Position numbers and translations under genes: made by a program
Notes under the pieces: generated by a model
What the model was told of the DNA's origin: nothing
The model's input: only the letters and a program-made list of their open reading frames with translations
Database searches by the model: none
Shown: positions 58,215 to 64,000 of the stretch, in pieces
Layout of the letters: each line of letters opens with the position of its first letter
Position numbering within the stretch: the stretch's first letter is position 1
From: Kibdelosporangium banguiense
GTDB lineage: Bacteria > Actinomycetota > Actinomycetes > Mycobacteriales > Pseudonocardiaceae
Reading direction: 5' to 3'
Length of the DNA: 64,000 bases
Assembly: GCF_017876405.1 (NCBI RefSeq)
Contig: NZ_JAGINW010000001.1
Coordinates: 7,391,203 to 7,455,202, forward strand

Positions 58215-59923
58215 ACGGGAATCCGCAGGGTGAAGGTCGACCCTTGACCCAGCACGCTAGTTGCCTGGGCGGTGCCGCCGTGGGTCTCGGCGAGTTTGCG
58301 GACAATGGCCAGGCCCAGGCCGCTTCCGCCGGTTTGGCGGCTGCGGGATTTCTCCGCGCGCCAGAAGCGGTCGAACACGTGGGGCAGGTCCTGCGGGCTG
58401 ATGCCGGTGCCGGTGTCCACGACCTTGAAGACCACGTCCGGGCCGTCCTGCTCGGCGGTCACCGTGATCGAGCCGCCTGGCGGGACGTGGCGCAGGGCGT
58501 TCGTGACGAGATTGCCCAGCATTTGCCGGAGGCGTACGGGGTCCGCGTTCACGGTCAGGTTCTCCGGTGCGGACGCCGACAGTGTGATCTCACCCTGTGC
58601 GGCTCGGGGGAGGTAAGTGGCACGCAGCTGCTGCAGTGCGGGCGTGACCAGTATTTGTTCCTGGTGCAGATGCAGTTTTCCGGCGTCGGCCGCTGCCAGG
58701 TCCTGCAGGTCGTCCACGATGCGCTGGAGCATCAACGACTCCTTGAGCAGCAGTGCGATCAATGCGGGGTCGCGTTCGCTGATTCCGTCCTGTGCGGCCT
58801 CCAGCCAGCCACGGATGTTGCTCAAGGGGGTGCGCAGCTCGTGGGCGATGTCGCTGACCATCACCTTGCGGCTCTGTTCCAGCCGCTCGCGGTTCTCCGT
58901 CATCGTGTTGAATGCCGTGGTCAGCTGCGAGATCTCATCTCGGCCGCGGACTGGCACGTGCGGGGTCGCGTCGCCGGCCGCCATCCGGTGAGCCGCGCTG
59001 GTCAGGGCCTGCAGCGGGCGGACCAGCCGTATGCACACCGTCGCCGTGACGGCCACCACGACCAGGAGGATCGCCGCTGCCACGCCCGCTATCCACCCCC
59101 AGTTGCCGGACGACAGATCGAACGATGTGGTCGGTGTACCGGTCGGGCTGGTGACGAACAACAGCGCGGCGGGCGCCACGTACGGCGCGAGCTGTTCCTG
59201 CCGGGACGACTTCACACAGGCCGCCACCGTGGGCTCGTCCGGGATCGGCCGCCCGCTGCTCTGCGATCTCGCCGGGGTGTAGTGCAGGTTCAGCTCGACC
59301 GGCGGCAGGTTGCGCCGGGCGAGGCAGACGTTGACCAGGTCCTCCAGCGCCATCAGGGCCTGGAAGTCCGCGGCCGTGTCGGTGGGCAGCCGGACGCTGA
59401 AACAGTCCTTCGGCTCGAACCCAGGCGTGATCTTGGCCTGGGTCTTGTTGAACCGCAGACAGGTGAGCGTGTCGGTGTTGTCCTCGCGGACGCGGTCGTT
59501 GATCGGTGTCCGGAACGGTCCCAGCACACGCTTGTCGATCCGGTCGGCGGGCGCGTCCGGCACGAGCAGCGGGTTCACGGCGAGCGCGTCCACCTCCGCC
59601 GACGCTGTCGCGGGCAACGGCGCCCCATCGCCACCGAAGTCGACAATCGGCTTGCGGTCCTTTGTGAGCAGTGCGATCCGTCGGTTCGGGTGCTGGTCTA
59701 TGAGCCCGTTGACGACATACCGCACCTCGGACCAGTCCTTGTGCGTCACCGCGTAGGTGAGCAGCGATGTGTAGATGTTGTTGTCCGCGGCCAGTTCCCG
59801 GCCCTGCTCCTGCTGCAGCGTCGTGCGGGTGATCTGCGCCGCGATCCATGCCGTCGCCGCGATCGAGCACATGGCGACGAGCACGGTCACCGCGAGGATG
59901 CGGACGAAGATGCTACGGCGCAT
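58211..59923 (-). CDS. Sensor histidine kinase
   Basis: 570 residues: membrane segment 7-28, a 250-residue extracytoplasmic sensor containing cysteines (LTCLRFNKTQ, EPKDCFSVRL, VNVCLARRN, VAACVKSS), second membrane segment about 282-305 (WIAGVAAAILLVVVAVTATV), HAMP, HisKA with phospho-acceptor in SDIAHELRTPLSNIRGWLEA near residue 360, and HATPase (NLVTNALRHV, DTGTGISPQDLPHVFDRFWR, GSGLGLAIVR). The paired cysteines in the sensor suggest disulfides. It overlaps the response regulator gene by 11 bases, so they are one operon. Confidence 0.93.
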   Translation of the reverse strand: MRRSIFVRILAVTVLVAMCSIAATAWIAAQITRTTLQQEQGRELAADNNIYTSLLTYAVTHKDWSEVRYVVNGLIDQHPNRRIALLTKDRKPIVDFGGDGAPLPATASAEVDALAVNPLLVPDAPADRIDKRVLGPFRTPINDRVREDNTDTLTCLRFNKTQAKITPGFEPKDCFSVRLPTDTAADFQALMALEDLVNVCLARRNLPPVELNLHYTPARSQSSGRPIPDEPTVAACVKSSRQEQLAPYVAPAALLFVTSPTGTPTTSFDLSSGNWGWIAGVAAAILLVVVAVTATVCIRLVRPLQALTSAAHRMAAGDATPHVPVRGRDEISQLTTAFNTMTENRERLEQSRKVMVSDIAHELRTPLSNIRGWLEAAQDGISERDPALIALLLKESLMLQRIVDDLQDLAAADAGKLHLHQEQILVTPALQQLRATYLPRAAQGEITLSASAPENLTVNADPVRLRQMLGNLVTNALRHVPPGGSITVTAEQDGPDVVFKVVDTGTGISPQDLPHVFDRFWRAEKSRSRQTGGSGLGLAIVRKLAETHGGTAQATSVLGQGSTFTLRIPV

Positions 59924-60614
59924 CAGACCCGCCGGCCGTCAGCTTGTATCCGAAGCCGTAGACAGTGAGCAGGCGCTTGGGCCGGCGTGAATCCACCTCG
60001 ATCTTGCGTCGCAGGTTCTTGACGTGCGCGTCGATCGTCCGGCCGGTGATGTAACGGTCGAAGCCGTGCATGCTCTCCAGCAGCTGTTCCCTCGTGAACA
60101 CCCGGTCCAGGTCGCTCGCCAGCGTCTGCAGCAGACGGAACTCGCCGGGCGTGCATTCGATCTGTCTGCCCGCGACGCTGACCTCGTGCCGGACCGGGTC
60201 GATGACGAGCGATCCCGCGCGCAGCAACGGGTCAGGCTGAGCCGGTGCCTGCTGTCCCCGCCGCAGCAGGGTCCGTACGCGGGCAACGAGTTCCCTGGGG
60301 CTGAACGGTTTTGTCATGTAGTCGTCCGCGCCAAGGGCGAGCCCGAGCAGCATGTCGTCCTCTGTGGACCGCGCGGTCAGCATGAGCACCAGCGTGTTCG
60401 ACTCGGCCCGCAGCACACGGCAGACGTCCAGACCGTCCACTTCAGGCAGCATCAGGTCCAGGACGAGAAGATCGGGCCGGTGGCGGCGCGCCGAGTCGAT
60501 GGCTTGACGGCCGTCGGCCGCCAGCACCACCGTGTGGTGGTCGGACTCGAGGTAGCGCCGCAACAGTTCGGCCTGATCCGCGTTGTCCTCGGCGATCAGG
60601 ATGAGTGCGCACAC
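59913..60614 (-). CDS. OmpR/PhoB-type response regulator
   Basis: GTG 60614 (VCALILIAEDNADQAELLRRYL) gives 233 residues. Receiver complete: acidic pair ED, phospho-acceptor Asp about 52 in LLVLDLMLPEVDG, Thr in LMLTARS, Lys in YMTKPFSPREL. Winged helix: ECTPGEFRLLQTLASDLDRVFTREQLLE (anchors TPGEFRLL) and GRTIDAHVKNLRRKI. Divergent from the MacA-like gene with about 90 bases between, so it probably controls the efflux genes as well as itself. Confidence 0.93.
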   Translation of the reverse strand: MCALILIAEDNADQAELLRRYLESDHHTVVLAADGRQAIDSARRHRPDLLVLDLMLPEVDGLDVCRVLRAESNTLVLMLTARSTEDDMLLGLALGADDYMTKPFSPRELVARVRTLLRRGQQAPAQPDPLLRAGSLVIDPVRHEVSVAGRQIECTPGEFRLLQTLASDLDRVFTREQLLESMHGFDRYITGRTIDAHVKNLRRKIEVDSRRPKRLLTVYGFGYKLTAGGSDAP

Positions 60615-60704
60615 CTTGGCGATGATAGGCAGGCCGCGGCCGGGCGCATCGGAAGCGCATCACGGGATCACAGGTTCCTCACAAGTCTCGTAGATCATCT
60701 CCGC

Positions 60705-61775
60705 ATGCCGAAGTCCCGCCGCCGTGCGACTGTTGTCGTGACGGCCGCACTCATCGCGGTCGTCATCGCGTCCGCCGTGGCACTGATCGTCCACAACCGC
60801 CCACCGGAGCCCACGCCCGCCGGAGCGCCCCAGGTCAAGGTCGCTACCGTGCGCAAGGCGGATCTGGCCAACACGAAGTCCATGCAGGCCATGATCGGAT
60901 TCGGCACGCCCCGGCAGATCAAGGGGACCGGCACGGGAGTGGTGACCAGGCTGCCCGCCGTCGGCGACGTCGCCCAGGCCGGCAAACCGCTGTACTGGGT
61001 GAATGACCAGCCCGTCCCGGTGTTCTTCGGCCCCACTCCGCTGTTCCGCAAGCTGGAGGCGCCCGGCGCCAAGGGCTCCGACGTGGCCATGATGATGGAC
61101 AACCTCGCCCGGCTCGGCTACCAGGTGGGTCGCAGGCCCAAGGACGACACCAAGGCCGAGCTCACGCCGACCGTCATCGAGGCCATCAAGAAGTGGCAGC
61201 GCAAGGCCGGGCTCGAGGACACAGGCACGGTCGACGTCGGCCAGATCCTCGTCCTGGACACCCAGGTGCGGGTCGCGTCCGTGCAGGCCCAGCCGGGCGC
61301 CGCGGCGACCGAGCAGCTGTTCACGGTGACGCCGAACAGCAGGGTGGTCACGATGTCGGTGCCCATGACGGAGGCGGGCGGGCTCAAAGCCGGCACCTCG
61401 GTGTCGCTCGTGCGGCCCGACTCCAGGCAGGTCCCGGCGAAGATCCAGTCGGCTACCCCCGCGGTGCCGAATCCCGAGGCACAGGGTGGTGCCGGTGCCG
61501 AGCAGAAACTCGACGTCGTGATGGTCGCGGACGACCCGGCCGACGTCGCCGACCTCGCCCCGGCGCCGATCCAGCTGAACATCACCACCGAGAGCCGCTC
61601 CGGCGTGCTGACCGTGCCCGTCGAAGCGCTGGTCGCGCTGCGTGAGGGCGGGTACGCCGTGCAACTGCGCGGCGGGGAACTGCGGGCGGTCAAGACGGGC
61701 CTGTACTCGCAGGACAAGGTCGAGGTCAGTGGATCGGGCATCACCGAGGGCCTCGAAGTGGTGACCGCTTCATGA
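60705..61775 (+). CDS. Peptidoglycan-binding-domain efflux adaptor (MacA-like)
   Basis: ATG 60705 (MPKSRRRATVVVTAALIAVVIASAVALIV) gives 356 residues; an upstream open frame is antisense to the response regulator gene. One N-terminal membrane anchor (residues 9-30), then a barrel-sandwich part (GFGTPRQIKGTGTGVVTRLPAVGDVAQAGKPLYWVND, anchors GTGVVTRLP and GKPLYWVND), a peptidoglycan-binding-like helical module (DVAMMMDNLARLGYQ, LTPTVIEAIKKWQRKAGLEDTG), and beta-barrel/membrane-proximal parts. It stands before a MacB-type ATPase and permease with stop/start overlap, as in actinobacterial export systems for peptides or lipids. Confidence 0.88.
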   Translation: MPKSRRRATVVVTAALIAVVIASAVALIVHNRPPEPTPAGAPQVKVATVRKADLANTKSMQAMIGFGTPRQIKGTGTGVVTRLPAVGDVAQAGKPLYWVNDQPVPVFFGPTPLFRKLEAPGAKGSDVAMMMDNLARLGYQVGRRPKDDTKAELTPTVIEAIKKWQRKAGLEDTGTVDVGQILVLDTQVRVASVQAQPGAAATEQLFTVTPNSRVVTMSVPMTEAGGLKAGTSVSLVRPDSRQVPAKIQSATPAVPNPEAQGGAGAEQKLDVVMVADDPADVADLAPAPIQLNITTESRSGVLTVPVEALVALREGGYAVQLRGGELRAVKTGLYSQDKVEVSGSGITEGLEVVTAS

Positions 61776-62455
61776 ATACCGTGCTTGAACTACGCGGAGT
61801 CAGCAAGCGCTATCCCGGCGGCGTGACCGCGCTGGACAGCGTGTCATTGAAGGTCATGGCAGGTGAGCTGCTGGCCATCGTGGGGCCGTCGGGCTCGGGC
61901 AAGACCACCCTGCTCAACATCATCGGCACGCTCGACCTGGCCACCGAGGGTGTCGCCGAGATCGACGGGCACGACGTCCTGCGGCTGTCGGACCGCCGGC
62001 TCTCGGCGTTGCGGTCCAGCCGTCTGGGCTTCGTCTTCCAGCAGTTTCACCTGTCCGACGGGCTCACCGCGACCGAAAACGTGGCCACTGGCCTGCTCTA
62101 CGCCGGGGTACGGCGCCGCAAGCGCAAGGCGCTCGCCGTGGCCGCGCTCGAACGCGTCGGGCTGGCACACCGTGCCGACCACCTTCCGCCGCAGCTGTCC
62201 GGCGGTGAACGCCAGCGTGTCGCCATCGCCCGGGCTGTGGTCAACCAGCCCGCGCTCGTCCTGGCCGACGAGCCGACCGGCGCATTGGACAGCGCGAACG
62301 GCCGGGCCGTGCTCGACCTGCTGATCGAGCTCAACCGGCAGGGCGCGACGATCGCGGTGATCACCCACGACCGGGATGTCGCCGCGATGCTGCCGCGCCA
62401 GATCGAGATACGCGACGGGCGGATCGTCGCTGACACCCGTAGGGGACCGCGTTGA
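61772..62455 (+). CDS. ABC transporter ATP-binding protein (MacB/LolD type)
   Basis: 227 residues: Walker A VGPSGSGKTTLLNI, Q-loop region LGFVFQQFHL, signature LSGGERQRVAIARA, Walker B LVLADEPTGALDS and switch His in VITHDRD. Start overlaps the adaptor stop (ATGA) and stop overlaps the permease start. It energises the neighbouring permease. Confidence 0.95.
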   Translation: MNTVLELRGVSKRYPGGVTALDSVSLKVMAGELLAIVGPSGSGKTTLLNIIGTLDLATEGVAEIDGHDVLRLSDRRLSALRSSRLGFVFQQFHLSDGLTATENVATGLLYAGVRRRKRKALAVAALERVGLAHRADHLPPQLSGGERQRVAIARAVVNQPALVLADEPTGALDSANGRAVLDLLIELNRQGATIAVITHDRDVAAMLPRQIEIRDGRIVADTRRGPR

Positions 62456-63657
62456 CAGACCAGCTTCACCCGGCGCGGTTGTCGTTCGGCGACATGTTCC
62501 GGCTCGGCCTGCTCGGATTGAGTACCCGCAAGATGCGTGCGGCGCTGTCTGCGCTGGGCATCTCGCTGGGCATTGCGACCATGGTCGTCGTGACCGGCAT
62601 CCCGGCGTCCAGCCAGCGCGCACTGATGGACGAGCTGACGTCCTTGGGCACCAACATGTTGCGTGCCCAACCGGCACAGCGCCAGGAGACACCAGTGCTG
62701 CTGCCCGAGGCCTCGGTCGGGATGGTCGAACGGATCGGACCGGTCACCGCGGCCGCGGCGGTAGCCAACACACACACGCGGGTGCGTCGTTCCGATCGGC
62801 TGGATCCCAGCCACAGCTCGGACCTCACCGTGCTGGCCAGCAGTCTCGGCCTGCTGGAAACAGTCAACGGACAAGTCCAAAGCGGACGGTTCCTCACCGA
62901 CGCGAACGCGGGGTTCCCCGTGGTGGTGCTCGGATACGTGGCCGCGGGCAGGCTGGGGATAGACCGGATCCCCGATGGCGACGCCAAACCGGCCGTCTAC
63001 ATCGGCGATCGCTGGTTCACGGTGGTCGGCGTGCTCGGCCCGATGCCGCTGGCGCCCGACATCGAACGGTCCGTACTCGTCGGCTGGGACGCGGCCCGCA
63101 AGGAACTGCGATTCGACGGCCACCCCACGGTGGTCTATGTCAAGGCGCACGAGGAGTCCATTGAGGACGTCCGCCGGGTGATACCGGCCACCTTGTACTC
63201 CGAGGTTCCAGGCCTCGTACAGGTGAGTCGTCCGTCCGACGCGCTCGCCGCCAAGCGCGCCACCCAGAATTCGTACGCCGCGCTGTTCCTCGGTCTGGCC
63301 GGGGTCGCGTTGCTGGTCGGTGGCGTCGGGGTAGCGAACACGATGGTCATCTCGGTGCTGGAACGGCGCAAGGAGATCGGCCTGCGCCGGGCCCTGGGTG
63401 CGACTCGCGGCCAGATTCGCGGACAGTTCCTCACCGAAGCCGTTCTGCTGTCCGGCCTGGGTGGACTTGTCGGCACCGCGCTCGGTGTGCTTGCCACGTT
63501 CGGCTACGCCACCGCACAGGCCTGGCCCACTGTCATACCGGCGACGGCGATGACGGGCGGCGTACTCGCCGCTGTTGTCGTCGGGATCGTCGCCGGTCTC
63601 TACCCGTCCATTCGCGCTGCCCGGCTTACCCCGACGCAGGCACTTTCCGCCCAGTAA
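62452..63657 (+). CDS. MacB-type ABC permease
   Basis: TTG start at 62452 overlaps the ATPase stop codon (TTGA). 401 residues with four membrane segments in the MacB/FtsX order: one near the N-terminus (MRAALSALGISLGIATMVVVTG), a 200-residue periplasmic domain (beginning ASSQRALMDELTSLGTNMLRAQP, anchors LTSLGTNMLRAQP), and three at the end (LFLGLAGVALLVGGVGVANTMVI, VLLSGLGGLVGTALGVLATF, GGVLAAVVVGIVAGLYPS), with the coupling helix ERRKEIGLRRALGATRGQI. Confidence 0.93.
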   Translation: MTDQLHPARLSFGDMFRLGLLGLSTRKMRAALSALGISLGIATMVVVTGIPASSQRALMDELTSLGTNMLRAQPAQRQETPVLLPEASVGMVERIGPVTAAAAVANTHTRVRRSDRLDPSHSSDLTVLASSLGLLETVNGQVQSGRFLTDANAGFPVVVLGYVAAGRLGIDRIPDGDAKPAVYIGDRWFTVVGVLGPMPLAPDIERSVLVGWDAARKELRFDGHPTVVYVKAHEESIEDVRRVIPATLYSEVPGLVQVSRPSDALAAKRATQNSYAALFLGLAGVALLVGGVGVANTMVISVLERRKEIGLRRALGATRGQIRGQFLTEAVLLSGLGGLVGTALGVLATFGYATAQAWPTVIPATAMTGGVLAAVVVGIVAGLYPSIRAARLTPTQALSAQ

Positions 63658-63670
63658 TACGGAGTCCACA

Positions 63671-64000
63671 ATGAGACAACTCGCTGGAATGCTGGTGCTG
63701 GCCGCGGCGCTGGCCGCGTGCTCGACGCCCGAGCAGAAGGCACCCGAAATCGCGTCGCTGAACACGGGCGGCGCAGCCCCTTCTGCTCCCGCCACCACCA
63801 CGACGACCGAGCAACGCCCCCGGGAACGGCTGGACATGACCTCGGAGGACATCGACGCGCTGTACGAGGTGTACAGCCGCTGTCAGGCGGAACACGGTGT
63901 GGACAAGAGCAAGTTCGAGAAGAGCGGCGTCCCGTCCAAGGAGGTGATGGATGCCGCGAACAAGGCATGTCTGTCGAAGAACCCGCTGCCGCCATGGGAG
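63671..64000 (+). CDS. Putative lipoprotein, cut by the window edge
   Basis: ATG 63671, 13 bases after the permease stop, gives a frame open to the last base (110 codons). Residues 1-17 are a signal peptide with lipobox LAAC (MRQLAGMLVLAAALAACS), followed by a Thr/Pro-rich linker (APATTTTTEQRPRERLD) and a small domain with a cysteine pair (YSRCQAEHGVDKSKFEKS, and NKACLSKNP). Probably an extracytoplasmic partner of the MacAB-like exporter. Confidence 0.8.
   Translation, partial: MRQLAGMLVLAAALAACSTPEQKAPEIASLNTGGAAPSAPATTTTTEQRPRERLDMTSEDIDALYEVYSRCQAEHGVDKSKFEKSGVPSKEVMDAANKACLSKNPLPPWE

Noticed and set aside
58244..59968. 574-codon plus-strand frame opposite the sensor kinase
   Set aside because: Antisense of a complete histidine kinase; composition is that of a shadow.
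62098..63852. 584-codon minus-strand frame opposite the ABC transporter
   Set aside because: Antisense to intact ATPase and permease genes with all motifs.
1..64000. CRISPR arrays and tRNA or rRNA genes
   Set aside because: I saw no regularly spaced repeats and no tRNA- or rRNA-like sequence in the window.

Overview
The window is high-GC actinomycete DNA. Start codons are often GTG or TTG, TetR and AraC-type regulators are dense, and short convergent or overlapping gene pairs are common. The gene content (actinobacterial contractile injection system, CHAT/STAND/caspase operon, Tat-exported hydrolase, DUF4241 and DUF4386 proteins) fits a filamentous genus of the Pseudonocardiaceae type. That placement is inference from content, not from a marker gene.

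Layout. (1) 1-2250: 3' end of an IS200/IS605 tnpB with its end hairpin, a SUKH-like remnant, two small proteins and a TetR gene with a perfect 18-bp operator. (2) 2252-15821: one alpha/beta-hydrolase gene split in two. Its 3' half is at 2252-2704 and its 5' half at 15315-15821, same strand, separated by a 12.6-kb island (2711-15314) flanked by the 6-bp repeat ctcatc. The island is a nest of decayed mobile DNA: an IS1182-type element inside an NF041680-type transposase gene, an ISAzo13-type element inside an IS256-type transposase gene, a group II intron maturase with a frameshifted HNH domain, an integrase remnant, and a few cargo genes including a secreted I36-type inhibitor. (3) 15828-18051: epoxide hydrolase and a GlxA-type regulator. 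With the split hydrolase and the TetR gene, these probably formed one ancestral catabolic locus.

(4) 18238-39914, all on the minus strand and nearly gapless: an extracellular contractile injection system (eCIS) operon of about 18 genes. Transcription runs from 39914 down: receiver-like protein, small acidic protein, sheath, tube, hub-assembly chaperone fused to a DUF6760-like tail, proline-rich protein, DUF4255 cap, AAA+ ATPase, cysteine-rich protein, small unknown, CIS tube-initiator, LysM protein, gpD-like hub, gpV-like spike, unknown, gp25, gpJ-like wedge, gpI-like protein with propeller repeats, DUF6519 fibre protein with similar repeats, and a VWA protein. A hairpin sits on the last stop codon. 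A divergent LuxR-type regulator (40080-40712) is separated from the operon by a 165-bp region holding a 15-bp-stem hairpin. Both regulators have atypical receiver domains.

(5) 40701-52116: regulator/enzyme pairs. These are TetR with a duplicated SGNH esterase, DUF4241 lipoprotein-like protein, two DUF4386 membrane proteins with TetR, an epimerase, a PaiB-like protein, TetR with a TetX-like flavin monooxygenase, AraC, and a second NAD-dependent reductase-like protein. Several divergent promoters carry clear palindromic operators. (6) 52272-58203: a tight four-gene operon of a CHAT-SIR2 protein, an nSTAND1 NTPase with a C-terminal membrane segment, a C25/gingipain-like caspase-fold protease and an alpha/beta-hydrolase. 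It looks like an NTP-controlled conflict or cell-death module and is the best candidate for an undescribed system here. (7) 58211-64000: a two-component system divergent from a MacA/MacB-like efflux operon and a lipoprotein cut by the window edge.
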